A DNA stretch of 64,000 nucleotides from Pseudoalteromonas sp. DL-6. GTDB taxonomy: Bacteria; Pseudomonadota; Gammaproteobacteria; Enterobacterales; Alteromonadaceae. The DNA lies in the NCBI RefSeq assembly GCF_004328665.1, contig NZ_CP019770.1, forward strand, positions 1,922,001-1,986,000. The letters are read 5' to 3'. The notes under the pieces were generated by a model that searched no databases, was not told the origin of the DNA, and saw only the letters and a list, made by a program, of their open reading frames with translations. The position numbers and the translations under genes were made by a program. How positions within the stretch are numbered: position 1 is the stretch's first letter; the number at the start of each line of letters is the position of its first letter. This document shows positions 37,685-46,788 of the stretch, piece after piece.

Positions 37685-37767
37685 TGTGTGTTCTTTTATA
37701 AATACAGGATTAAAACCAATGTGAATGGTTATGAAGCGTTTTTCAAGTGAACTGAGTTTAATGGCAC

Positions 37768-37795
37768 AAAAAAAGCGCCCTAAGGCGCTTTTTTT
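37768..37795 (-). terminator. Terminator after sapC
   Basis: GCGCC/GGCGC stem with a 4-base loop flanked by A7 and T7 runs, between sapC and the isoaspartyl peptidase gene. Confidence 0.88.
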
Positions 37796-37809
37796 AATTC
37801 TGTTTAAAA

Positions 37810-38511
37810 TTACGCTTGTTGCGCTTTTAAACGCGCTAAACGTGCTACTTGGTGCGTAGACGTTAAGAAAGAATAGATTGGTGCTAAATAACCGCGCTTA
37901 CGAAGCTCAAGGAAGTCTGCATCGCTTAGTTCATTTAATTTTTTCTCATCAATAAGGTAAATACCGTTGATGTCTTTTTTCTCGCCTTTAATATCAACTG
38001 TTAGCGTTTGTGCTACCAGTAGTTCTTTATCAGCAAGGAATTTAGTGAAGGCATCAGTTACTTGAGAAAACTCAATAAATGATACTAACGCTTCTTTGCG
38101 GCGCTTCAGGTAGTCAGTTTCCTCACCGTTTTCGAATAATGCATTGCCTTCTTCGCCTACTAACGGGCTTGCTTCGTCAATTACAATACCAAATTGATCT
38201 TGCTCTGGGTGCTTTACTAAACCTAATGGGTAACGCGTTGTTGCCATAGGTGCAAATGCTGCTGTCCATTTGTCGCCATCAATAAATAAATTTTCACCTG
38301 GCTCTAGACCAAACATAGCAACCGCTTGGAAAGTACCTGTTTCGTTATTTTTAACAAAAGACATTGGGAATTCATTAGCAATACGCGCAAACTCATGTGC
38401 AACCACTGGCACTAAGTGTTGAGTTTTCATAAATTCGATGTTGATGCCATTTTTAATTTTAGTATTGGCATGTTTTTCGTTGTGTAAAGGCTGTACTTGT
38501 TGCTCCGCCAT
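37810..38511 (-). CDS. SapC-family protein
   Basis: 233 residues, soluble, without a signal peptide. Recognised as the SapC family (first noted with the Campylobacter surface-layer locus): NEFPMSFVKN, FGLEPGENLFID, WTAAFAPMATTRYPLGLV, and a C-terminal ending on SFLTSTHQVARLARLKAQ. SapC genes often sit with TonB receptors, tryptophan-halogenase-like proteins and cupin-like proteins in marine Proteobacteria; exactly those neighbours follow here. Biochemical role unknown. Own terminator. Divergent from the DUF6445 gene. Confidence 0.88.
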   Translation of the reverse strand: MAEQQVQPLHNEKHANTKIKNGINIEFMKTQHLVPVVAHEFARIANEFPMSFVKNNETGTFQAVAMFGLEPGENLFIDGDKWTAAFAPMATTRYPLGLVKHPEQDQFGIVIDEASPLVGEEGNALFENGEETDYLKRRKEALVSFIEFSQVTDAFTKFLADKELLVAQTLTVDIKGEKKDINGIYLIDEKKLNELSDADFLELRKRGYLAPIYSFLTSTHQVARLARLKAQQA

Positions 38512-38718
38512 GTTACTGCTCCGTTATTTTATAAATTTGATTTTTTACTGTTAGTAGCCTAAGGCTAATGGTTTTGGTGACAAAAAGGAAGTGAAAATTT
38601 TGTGTCATTTTGTACGTTAATAATTAACAAAAACATTATCGCTTATTATTTCAACAAATAACCAATAAACGCCACTGAAGAAGAAATTCGTAAACACAAT
38701 TAGCTCAAAAAGCGCTCT

Positions 38719-38746
38719 TTGACAACGCTGTCTTCGGTGGTATATT
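38719..38746 (+). promoter_or_regulatory. DUF6445 promoter with LacI-type operator over the -35
   Basis: A consensus -35 TTGACA (38719-38724), 16-base spacer and TATATT (38741-38746) form a good promoter. TGACAACGCTGTCT (38720-38733) overlaps it and is a near copy (12 of 14) of the palindrome before the TonB receptor at 43843. A central CG with outward arms is typical of LacI-family operators. The rest of 38512-38809 shows no gene. Confidence 0.65.
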
Positions 38747-38809
38747 AATTTTGTGCCTAAATAGAAAGTTCACATTTAAATAAGCCCATCAAAAATAGAC
38801 ACTAAAATA

Positions 38810-39520
38810 ATGAAAAATTTAACTGTAAACCCAAACTTAAAAATTGAAAAACTGATGATCCCTGGCACCAAGCTATCAGCCTTCGTTGTTGATGATTTTC
38901 TTTTAGATACCAGTAGTGTAATGAATTTTGCTCACAACATAGCCTACTTTAACCCTATGTTTTCAGACAACTCCTTCTACCCTGGTATTCGCGACAATAT
39001 GCCGCAACCTTATTTAAGGGTTTTACATGCATTTTTTCAAAATGAAATACTGCCTAAAATAGACAATAAAGATTATCAGCAGTCTGTTCTTCATAAAAGT
39101 TTACTTTCATTAGTTTCATGCAAACCCGCGAATTTAATTGTTGATCAAAAAGTACCGCATATTGATTCTTGTGATGAGAGAGATTACGCATTTGTGCATT
39201 ACTTATCGCCAGAGGAGCTTGGTGGAACAAGTATTTATAAGTATATACCTCAAAACATTATTGAATTTAAACAACAGCACAAGCCACTGCTCGCAGATAT
39301 AGTTAATGATGTTAAAAAGAACCCTAATGAGCATCAAGGCTATTTAGCTGGCAGCACAAGTTTATTTGAACAGGTTTTTAAAGTTGATGCTAAATTTAAC
39401 CGCCTTGTTATTTACCAAGGTAACTTATTACACAGTGCCAATATTTATTCTGAACAAAGCTGCTTAGCGGATGCTAAAAAAGGCCGTCTTTCGATAGCCT
39501 CTTTCGCAAGTGTACGATGA
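38810..39520 (+). CDS. DUF6445-like protein, possible 2-oxoglutarate/iron oxygenase fold
   Basis: 236 residues, soluble. Recognised from memory as the DUF6445 family found beside halogenase-like genes. VPHIDS (His117, Asp119), then GGTSIYKY (~138-145), VIYQGNLLHSAN (His208) and KKGRLSIASF (Arg226) have the order expected of a double-stranded beta-helix Fe(II)/2-oxoglutarate enzyme (HxD...H...R). No activity is proven. Promoter carries an operator shared with the TonB receptor. Convergent with the halogenase-like gene. Confidence 0.75.
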   Translation: MKNLTVNPNLKIEKLMIPGTKLSAFVVDDFLLDTSSVMNFAHNIAYFNPMFSDNSFYPGIRDNMPQPYLRVLHAFFQNEILPKIDNKDYQQSVLHKSLLSLVSCKPANLIVDQKVPHIDSCDERDYAFVHYLSPEELGGTSIYKYIPQNIIEFKQQHKPLLADIVNDVKKNPNEHQGYLAGSTSLFEQVFKVDAKFNRLVIYQGNLLHSANIYSEQSCLADAKKGRLSIASFASVR

Positions 39521-39522
39521 TC

Positions 39523-39554
39523 TTTGTGAATATAGCGCTTAAACCTTTCACAAA
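39523..39554. terminator. Weak hairpin between convergent DUF6445 and halogenase-like genes
   Basis: TTTGTGAA (39523-39530) and TTCACAAA (39547-39554) pair across a 16-base loop. The stem is AT-rich and there is no long T-run. Confidence 0.4.
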
Positions 39555-39557
39555 TCA

Positions 39558-41093
39558 TTAGATTGACTGCAGTCCATATTGTTTAATTTTATCTAAAAGC
39601 GCTCTGTGATTGGGTAGCTTATTTATTAAGTATTGATCTATCTCAGCTCGTTGTTGTAAACGTACTAAACAGTGTTCATGTTCTGCACTGGTACAAGGCG
39701 GTGCCTTAGTGTTGAAATGCATTCCATAAAGTACAAATAAAAAGTTTTCTAAGTAAAACACTTCAAACTGGCTGAAAAAGTCATCTCTAACCGGAATGAA
39801 CTCTTCCCACAAACTAAGCTTTTCTTTTAATGACTCAGAAATAGTGTCATCACTTTTATTAGCCACCCAAAAAGCTGAATCTGTTCTATCTGAAATACAG
39901 TAGTGCAATTTAATAAAATCAATAGTACGTTCCCACGCATACCCCATAGCGTGATTAAACCGCGTTTCTAACTGTTCAAGCTGCTCAGTTGATGATGGAA
40001 AACGTAGGGTTAAAAACTTCGCTGAAAAATCAGTTAATAAAATAGAGGTTGCCTCTAATGGTTCTAAAAAGCCTTGCGCTAAGCCAAGCGCGACACAGTT
40101 TTTATGCCAAAACTTTTCACGATAACCTACTCTCATGGGGATTTTTCTATAACTAAGACCTTGCTTACTTGCCCCTAGGTAACGATCCAATTTTTCATGT
40201 GCTTGTTCATCGGTCATGTGGTTATTTGAATAAACAAAGCCCACTCCCCGCCTATTAGTGAGCGCAATGTCCCAAATCCAGCCAGCTTGATGAGCGGTAG
40301 CAAGTGTATAAGGCGGAATATCATCGTCTTCTTTTGTAGGTACTTGCACAACTAAGGCGCTATTAATAAGTAAAGTGTCAGACACATCAACGAAAGGGAC
40401 TTTTAAAGCTTTATCTATGAGTAAAGATTCAAAACCCGAACAATCAATATAAAAGTCAAATTCAAGTTCACCTTCGCTGTCAGTCACTAACGCTGCTATT
40501 GTGCCATCATTAGCAAGCTTTACTTGAGTTACATTGGTATGTACGTGAGACACCGAAAACTTATCTTTTGCATTACACGAGAGCAGTTGCGCAAATTTCC
40601 CTGCATTGAAATGGTACGCATAAGCTAACTCGCCCTCATATTGGGCATTAGTGATACTTTTGGGGGCTAAACCAGCCTCACAAATAGCGTGCTGAGAAGA
40701 TAAATACTGCGCATGACTTTTTGATTTTTGCTTATCGTTTAACCAATGTTGAGTTAAATGTTTAGTATCGTAGGGGTTTGGCACATCAAACAAGTGATGA
40801 AAAAAGTTACCTTCCCCATGCTTTTTCTTGTCCATCCAGTTAACAAATTTTATCGACTGCTTAAACGTCGCATCACATTGGCGAATAAATTCATCTTCAC
40901 GAATACCAAAAGTTTTTAGCGTGTTTCTTATGTCGGGTACTGTGCCTTCGCCTACTCCAATTGGCGGTATATCGGGTGACTCAATTAAAGTCACTGAAAC
41001 ACCTTTGCGCTTCAGCAGCTCTTTGCCAATGTGGTTTGCAGCTAACCAACCAGCTGTTCCACCACCTAAAATTGCCACTTTTTTTATATTCAT
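39558..41093 (-). CDS. Tryptophan-halogenase-family flavoprotein
   Basis: 511 residues, close to PrnA-type FADH2-dependent halogenases. FAD motif GGGTAGW at 10-16, GVGEGTVP at ~46-53, and Lys78 in ATFKQSIKFVNW at the place of the catalytic Lys79 of PrnA. FLEPLEATS (~342-350) aligns with the region of the PrnA catalytic Glu346. The WxWxIP signature appears as WIWDIA (272-277), Pro replaced by Ala. No flavin reductase is adjacent. In this family setting (TonB receptor, SapC) no natural substrate is known. It probably reads through from the receptor gene, 76 bases upstream. Confidence 0.88.
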   Translation of the reverse strand: MNIKKVAILGGGTAGWLAANHIGKELLKRKGVSVTLIESPDIPPIGVGEGTVPDIRNTLKTFGIREDEFIRQCDATFKQSIKFVNWMDKKKHGEGNFFHHLFDVPNPYDTKHLTQHWLNDKQKSKSHAQYLSSQHAICEAGLAPKSITNAQYEGELAYAYHFNAGKFAQLLSCNAKDKFSVSHVHTNVTQVKLANDGTIAALVTDSEGELEFDFYIDCSGFESLLIDKALKVPFVDVSDTLLINSALVVQVPTKEDDDIPPYTLATAHQAGWIWDIALTNRRGVGFVYSNNHMTDEQAHEKLDRYLGASKQGLSYRKIPMRVGYREKFWHKNCVALGLAQGFLEPLEATSILLTDFSAKFLTLRFPSSTEQLEQLETRFNHAMGYAWERTIDFIKLHYCISDRTDSAFWVANKSDDTISESLKEKLSLWEEFIPVRDDFFSQFEVFYLENFLFVLYGMHFNTKAPPCTSAEHEHCLVRLQQRAEIDQYLINKLPNHRALLDKIKQYGLQSI

Positions 41094-41120
41094 AAATCAC
41101 CAATGATGTTTAATCTCGTA

Positions 41121-41148
41121 AAAAAGCCCAGCAATGCTGGGCCTAGAT
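41121..41148 (-). terminator. Terminator or attenuator after the TonB receptor
   Basis: GCCCAGCA/TGCTGGGC stem (41126-41142) with an A5 run that reads as T5 on the minus strand. It lies between the receptor and halogenase-like genes, so downstream expression may be reduced rather than abolished. Confidence 0.75.
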
Positions 41149-41169
41149 TACTTTTATTAACTCAGCGTA

Positions 41170-43788
41170 TTAGAAACGCATTGTTACACCAAGTTTATAA
41201 CGTGCTTCACCTTCAAAGCTCCACACTGGGAAGTCATTGAGTAGATCAGGGTTTGGTAATGATGTTGATGCATCATTATTACCAAGCTGAATACTGTCTT
41301 CCTCTGTTAAGTTAATACCTTCGAAAGTAACATCTAAGTAGTCAGTGACAGAGTACGTTGCACTGAAATCTAGCTGTCCGTAGGCTTGATGCTCACGGTT
41401 ACCATACCAACCTGGTGCTTCACGAATAATAAACTCTGAACGCCAGTTATATGCTAAACGTGCAGAAAAATCATCATTTTCATAAAAACCAACTACGTTG
41501 TAGCTATTTTTCGATGAATCAGAAAATACACCAACACGGTCCGGGTAGTTCTCTGCTGGAGCCTCAGCATCTGAATAGGTATAGTTAAATGAATAACCAA
41601 AGCCGTTATCAAACGAATCTTGAATTTGGAACTCAATACCTTCAATTGAACCACCTGTACCATTGGTAGAAGAGCTCACTGTCCAACAGTCATATTGCTG
41701 CGCGCCACATGGTGGTTCGCCTGCATCTGGGTTGGTTGTATAAACTGGGATATCAATACCAATTTGTTGATTCGTTTGTTGTTGTGTAGAGATAAACGAA
41801 CTTACTTCTTTAGTAAAGTAAGTGACGCTTAACATTGCATCGTCATCAAAATACCATTCAACACCGATATCAGCTTGGAATGCTTTAAACGGGCTTAAAC
41901 CAACGTTACCAGTATTTAAAACTTCATTTAAAGGGCGATTATCTGTATAGCCAGCTAGATTACGCGTTGCAAATAAGTCAGCGTAATTAGGACGAGAAAT
42001 AACTTGTGCTGCCGAGGTACGTAAAATGACGTTATCAGCTAAGTCCATAACGACGTTTAAGCTTGGTAAGAACTCACTGTAATCTGCTTTATCTGTAGAT
42101 AAGGTAGAATCGTAAACACCTTCATCGCTTAAGTCATAGTAATCTGACGAAATATCAGTTGAGATGTAACGCACACCTAAATTACCGCGAATACCACCTG
42201 CGTCAAAATCAGCCATCGCATAGATTGCTAAATTTTCTTCTTCAATGGTGCCATAAGCTTGTGGGCGTGCAGTATAACCTTCAGTCATTGCTAATGAATC
42301 AGCAATCATTAAATCCATATCAGGTTCAGGTATAACAAAGCCACCGCCCGCAGTCACTGTACCAGGGTAGTATGCAGATGCATTTCGCACAGGCACTAAA
42401 TCTGGGTTTACAATAGCAGCATTACCATCTTGAACAACTTTATGATCGGCATATCTTAAACCAGTTTTAATAGCAGTAACCACACCAAGATCAAGTGGAA
42501 TTTCGAAATCTAAGTTTAAGTAGCTTTCTTCATCTGAATCAGGGTTATATTCAGGCGCCCATGTTTGCGGACTGATGGTATCAGGTAAAATGCTCGCATC
42601 GTAAGATTGGTTTGCTAAATTAAATTTAGTCACATCACCAGTCATATCCATAGAACCATTTAGGTCACTATTATTATTAGCAAACATACCATAGTTTGCA
42701 GTTGTTACGTCACTATCAGCACTGGTTTTACCTACACGGCCTTTAAATGTGAATGACTCTGCATCATACTGCCAGTCTAAATCAACAGTATCAGACTTCA
42801 TGCTTGCTTTACGCGCCCATGTTTGGAAAAAAGCAGTACCAGTGCCATCTATGTTGCGAGAGACACAGTTACCAGATGCGTTAACTTGCTCACATGAGCC
42901 CTCACCTGGGAAGATAATGATTTGCGAGTTAGCATTATTAGCATCTAACTCTAAGCTAGTGTAAGTCAAGCCTAATACAAGTGAATCTGACGGCTGATAT
43001 TGCATGGCAACATTGTACGCCATACGTTCACGCGCTTGTTGGAATGTTGTTGGCGCCATACCGCCACTCCAGCCACCTGATGATTCAATACCGTTACGTT
43101 GGTAATCTACTTCAGATAATGAGCCTGCCGCTAGGATACCAAATGTTTCGTTATTGTTTTTCCAGCTGTATAAGCCAGAAAGTTCAGGATCTGTCTCTTC
43201 AGAAACTGTACCATAATCAGCTTTTACACTTGCAAACACAGTGTTTGCTTCTAAATCTAGTGGTTTTCGTGTTTTAACGATAACCGTACCACCAATACCA
43301 CCTTCAACTAGATTAGCCTGTGACGACTTATAAACTTCTAAGCCACCGACTAATTCTGAAGGTAATAATGAGTAGTTGAAACTGCGGTCTACTGCTTGTT
43401 GGTCAAACCAACTTGTTGACGCAACAGTATGGCCATCAAGTAATGTACGTGTAAGTTGTGCTGAAGCACCACGTATTGATACTTGCTGACCTTGTCCAAA
43501 CTGACGAGATACACTGACACCAGAAATACGACCAAGAGACTCACCTACATCGCCATCAGGAAACTTACCAACATCTTCCGCTGTTACTACGTCGACAACA
43601 GCATTAGAAAAACGTTTTCCGTTTAAGTTTTCTTTATTTGAAGCGCGAATACCGCGTACTTCAATAACTTCAACATCATCTTGAACTTTAACTTCATCGG
43701 CTGCGAATGCAGCACCAGTAAACCCAGCTCCCACAACTAAGCCGATATTTACTGCTAATAAGCTTTTTTTAAAATTTTTAGCTAACAC
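41170..43788 (-). CDS. TonB-dependent outer-membrane receptor
   Basis: 872 residues. Signal peptide ending FAADEV, a TonB-box-like VEVIEVRGI, a plug domain (FSNAVVDVVTAEDVGKFPDGDVGESLGRISGVSV, in pieces; then VSIRGASAQLTRTLLDG and GGIGGTVIVKTRKP) and a beta-barrel ending in the terminal Phe (GVTMRF). Closest in style to carbohydrate-type TonB receptors of Alteromonadales and Caulobacter. GTG start with a GAGGGGA ribosome site. A palindromic operator lies ~55 bases upstream. The cargo is unknown; operator and neighbours hint at a sugar. Confidence 0.93.
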   Translation of the reverse strand: MLAKNFKKSLLAVNIGLVVGAGFTGAAFAADEVKVQDDVEVIEVRGIRASNKENLNGKRFSNAVVDVVTAEDVGKFPDGDVGESLGRISGVSVSRQFGQGQQVSIRGASAQLTRTLLDGHTVASTSWFDQQAVDRSFNYSLLPSELVGGLEVYKSSQANLVEGGIGGTVIVKTRKPLDLEANTVFASVKADYGTVSEETDPELSGLYSWKNNNETFGILAAGSLSEVDYQRNGIESSGGWSGGMAPTTFQQARERMAYNVAMQYQPSDSLVLGLTYTSLELDANNANSQIIIFPGEGSCEQVNASGNCVSRNIDGTGTAFFQTWARKASMKSDTVDLDWQYDAESFTFKGRVGKTSADSDVTTANYGMFANNNSDLNGSMDMTGDVTKFNLANQSYDASILPDTISPQTWAPEYNPDSDEESYLNLDFEIPLDLGVVTAIKTGLRYADHKVVQDGNAAIVNPDLVPVRNASAYYPGTVTAGGGFVIPEPDMDLMIADSLAMTEGYTARPQAYGTIEEENLAIYAMADFDAGGIRGNLGVRYISTDISSDYYDLSDEGVYDSTLSTDKADYSEFLPSLNVVMDLADNVILRTSAAQVISRPNYADLFATRNLAGYTDNRPLNEVLNTGNVGLSPFKAFQADIGVEWYFDDDAMLSVTYFTKEVSSFISTQQQTNQQIGIDIPVYTTNPDAGEPPCGAQQYDCWTVSSSTNGTGGSIEGIEFQIQDSFDNGFGYSFNYTYSDAEAPAENYPDRVGVFSDSSKNSYNVVGFYENDDFSARLAYNWRSEFIIREAPGWYGNREHQAYGQLDFSATYSVTDYLDVTFEGINLTEEDSIQLGNNDASTSLPNPDLLNDFPVWSFEGEARYKLGVTMRF

Positions 43789-43842
43789 AGGATTCCCCTC
43801 GAATCATTTTATTGGTTTTGTTTATCATTTTGCCTAACCGCC

Positions 43843-43858
43843 ATGACAGCGCTGTCAT
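43843..43858. promoter_or_regulatory. 16-bp perfect palindrome upstream of the TonB receptor
   Basis: ATGACAGCGCTGTCAT is fully palindromic with a central CG, the form of LacI-family operators. It resembles, as I recall, the motif of the LacI-type NagR of Shewanella. A near copy is at 38720. The surrounding gap 43789-44283 is AT-rich and holds no gene that I can support. Confidence 0.7.
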
Positions 43859-44282
43859 AGTAGTAACAAACCATACATGCTAAATTACAATTTTGCTACA
43901 TTTTTCCGCGCTTTTTGTATGAAATTTAACTCATTTACAATTAAGCCATTGGTTTAAAAGTGATTAATTATTTCATGAAAAAGTAGAGTTCGACTGGTAA
44001 TTACTCTTCATACCAAGCATGTAAATAATGACGTTTTTTATACTTAATGTATTTAAAGTAGATGACTGCGCGGATAGCAGATGCGATTAAAACGCTATAT
44101 TGCTCAATTTCAACCATGTGATAACTAATTGTTTTAATTGATAAATAAAGATTTATTCAGTGGTTTTAGGGAGTTGTAAGAGGATTTAAAAGGTACTTAG
44201 TTTTAGGGTAATATTTAAGCTTCAAAATTTTTTACAACACTTTGTTGTATAAATTAATCAAGAGTGAAAACAACTCACCAAT

Positions 44283-44316
44283 AAAAAAGGCCAGTAGCAA
44301 AAGCGACTGACCTTTC
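44283..44316 (-). terminator. Terminator after pgl
   Basis: AAAGG-CAGT/ACTG-CCTTT stem with one internal mismatch and a 10-base loop. The A-run at its left reads as T-run on the minus strand. Confidence 0.65.
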
Positions 44317-44365
44317 ATTAAACCATCAATTCAACATGGTTTTAAAGCAGCTAGTTTAGACTAAA

Positions 44366-45076
44366 TTAAGGTGCCCAATACACTTCAATGTTGATCTCAG
44401 GATGGTTCAGTACTGCACGTAACGGCATATCATTCACATCACCACCCGCTAAAGCTTGTTTATACACAGCCAGCTTTTCATCGCCACTAATGAGTAATTT
44501 AACTACTTTAGATTGTGAAATTGCATTTAGGGTTAAGCTCATGCGCTCGGTAATACTCCCTGTTACATCACTCTCAATTGCATTAATGGCGCACACAAGT
44601 TGACTTGAATCTAAGCCGTTTTCTAGCCCTTGAGCATGTGGAAATAACGAAGCTGTATGTCCATCTGGGCCCATACCTAAAATAGTCACATCAAACGGAC
44701 GCTTTAATGCTTGAAACTGCGCTTCACACGCATCAACACCTTGCTCTGCAGTGGCTGCTGCATTTTTCATGCTAATAAAATTAGCCGCTGCACCATGGTT
44801 TTGTAGCAAGGTACGCTTAATGAATGCTTCATTACTCTTTTCGTGACTTGCCTCTACCCAACGTTCATCAACCATAGCAACATCAACATGAGCCCAGTTT
44901 AAATCAAGGGTTGATAAATGCTTGTACGCAGGTTCAGGTGAAGAGCCACCTGAAACCATTAGCACTGCACGGCCATCAGCTTCAATACCATCACGTAAGG
45001 CCTGCTCTAATGACTGAGATAATTCATCAGTTAAAGCGGCTTTATCGTCAAAAAACTTTTCTACTATTGTTGCCAT
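44366..45076 (-). CDS. pgl: 6-phosphogluconolactonase
   Basis: Hydrolyses 6-phosphogluconolactone to 6-phosphogluconate, second step of the oxidative pentose phosphate and Entner-Doudoroff routes. 236 residues of the DevB/NagB-like type: [28 protein letters not shown], and [15 protein letters not shown]. Starts 3 bases after zwf, so translationally linked to it. No edd or eda follows as it does in many relatives. Confidence 0.94.
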   Translation of the reverse strand: MATIVEKFFDDKAALTDELSQSLEQALRDGIEADGRAVLMVSGGSSPEPAYKHLSTLDLNWAHVDVAMVDERWVEASHEKSNEAFIKRTLLQNHGAAANFISMKNAAATAEQGVDACEAQFQALKRPFDVTILGMGPDGHTASLFPHAQGLENGLDSSQLVCAINAIESDVTGSITERMSLTLNAISQSKVVKLLISGDEKLAVYKQALAGGDVNDMPLRAVLNHPEINIEVYWAP

Positions 45077-45079
45077 TAC

Positions 45080-46552
45080 TTATGCCTTATCACCGGTGTT
45101 AAACCAAACATGGTTATTCTCTGCTAATAAATCATCAGCGTCTTCAGGACCCCAACTACCCGCTCGGTACAATGAAGGTTTACCCTTCTCTTGCCAACGC
45201 TCAATAATTGGATCAATCCATTTCCACGCTTGGCGTACTTCGTCGCGGTGAATAAATAATGAAGGATTATTAGCGGCCGCATCAAGCATTAAACGTTTAT
45301 AAGCATCAGAATGGAAACCATTACTATACGCTTGTGACAACTCAATATTCATCGTTACAGGTTCAAGTTGCATATCTAAGTTATCAAGACGCTTTGACAT
45401 CAGTGTTAACTGAATGCTTTCTTGAGGCTGTAAGCGAATAATCAAACGATTTGGTTCAATATTGCCTACGCTGTCTTCATACACGTTATGCGATACTTTT
45501 TTATATTGCACTACAATTTCAGCGCAGCGCTTCGCCATGCGTTTACCGGTGCGCAGATAAAAAGGCACGCCCGCCCAACGCCAGTTATCAATATGCGCAC
45601 GAATAGCAACGAAAGTTTCGGTTTTACTCGCCCCTTCGTTTAGCTCTTCAAGGTAACCTGGGACTATTTTACCGTTTAAATCACCAGGTACGTACTGACC
45701 ACGAATAATATTATTATCAACATCTGTGCCTTCAAGTGGACGTAATGCTTCTAATACTTTTAATTTTTCGTTACGGATGCTGTTAGCGTTTAACTTATGT
45801 GGTGACTCCATAGCCACTAAACAAAGTAGCTGTAACAAGTGGTTTTGCACCATGTCACGTAAGGCACCCGCTTTGTCATAAAAACCAGCACGGCTTTCAA
45901 GCCCTACCGTTTCTGACAAGCTAATTTGAATATTATCAATCGATTTAGCATCCCACATGTTCTCAAATAATGAATTTGAAAAACGCAAGGCCATTAAGTT
46001 TTGAACCGTTTCTTTACCTAAGTAGTGGTCAATACGGAAAATTTGTTCTTCGTTGAAGTACTGTGCAATTTTCGCATTAATCACTTCGGCTGACTCACCG
46101 CAGTAACCAATCGGTTTTTCTACTACAACGCGCGAGTTAGCAGTAATTAGTTTTTTAGTTGATAATATTTCACAACAGGTGCCATAAACAGCAGGTGGAA
46201 GAGATAAGTAAAATACTCGCGATTTATCGCTGTCGTCTTCATCTAGAATTTTTTTCAATACATCCCAGTTATCATCCGCTTCGGTAACATTGCTCACTAC
46301 GGGTACTAAAAAGCCTGAGAACGATTTCCAATCTTTTGCGTTATATTCGCCTTCGCTTAAAAATTCTTGTAATGCTTTGTGTGCAGTATCGATGTATTCA
46401 TCGCATTTACTTTGTTCGCGCACGGTAGGCAAAATACGTGAGCCTTGCGGTAAGTTACCTTCTTGATATGCTCGATACATTGCAGGAAGTAATTTGCGTA
46501 ACGCAAGATCACCACCGCCCCCAAAAATTATAATATCAAAAGGATTAAGCAT
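45080..46552 (-). CDS. zwf: Glucose-6-phosphate 1-dehydrogenase
   Basis: Oxidises glucose 6-phosphate with NADP (or NAD) to the lactone used by Pgl. 490 residues, standard length. Cofactor motif FGGGGDLALRKLLPAMY at the start (the usual GASGDLA is GGGGDLA here). The active-site signature RIDHYLGKE is in the middle, followed by the family segments NIQISLSETVG and YLRTGKRM. Operon with pgl; pgi lies 236 bases upstream in the same direction. Confidence 0.96.
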   Translation of the reverse strand: MLNPFDIIIFGGGGDLALRKLLPAMYRAYQEGNLPQGSRILPTVREQSKCDEYIDTAHKALQEFLSEGEYNAKDWKSFSGFLVPVVSNVTEADDNWDVLKKILDEDDSDKSRVFYLSLPPAVYGTCCEILSTKKLITANSRVVVEKPIGYCGESAEVINAKIAQYFNEEQIFRIDHYLGKETVQNLMALRFSNSLFENMWDAKSIDNIQISLSETVGLESRAGFYDKAGALRDMVQNHLLQLLCLVAMESPHKLNANSIRNEKLKVLEALRPLEGTDVDNNIIRGQYVPGDLNGKIVPGYLEELNEGASKTETFVAIRAHIDNWRWAGVPFYLRTGKRMAKRCAEIVVQYKKVSHNVYEDSVGNIEPNRLIIRLQPQESIQLTLMSKRLDNLDMQLEPVTMNIELSQAYSNGFHSDAYKRLMLDAAANNPSLFIHRDEVRQAWKWIDPIIERWQEKGKPSLYRAGSWGPEDADDLLAENNHVWFNTGDKA

Positions 46553-46683
46553 AGTTACTCTCTACGTTTATGCTACCTGCCACTACCGTATTGGTAATCA
46601 GTTATAGCGGTTTATTATCTGGATAATGCAGACCTCAGCGCAAGGCCTGCTAATGTTGTTAGTTATCTGCGCGATTAAAAAAT

Positions 46684-46735
46684 GGGTCTAGGGACACTGT
46701 AATTCCTCTCACAAAAATACAGGCCCTAGGACTCC
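46684..46735 (-). repeat. Inverted repeat in the pgi-zwf gap
   Basis: GGGTCTAGGG and CCCTAGGACTCC can pair imperfectly across about 34 bases. It may be a transcript-processing or pausing structure between pgi and zwf. No strong T-run. The remainder of 46553-46788 shows no other element. Confidence 0.3.
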
Positions 46736-46788
46736 AGCGCTACCCGTTCAAAGGTATTTGGTTACTTATTGTGTAATAAGTGAAAATG

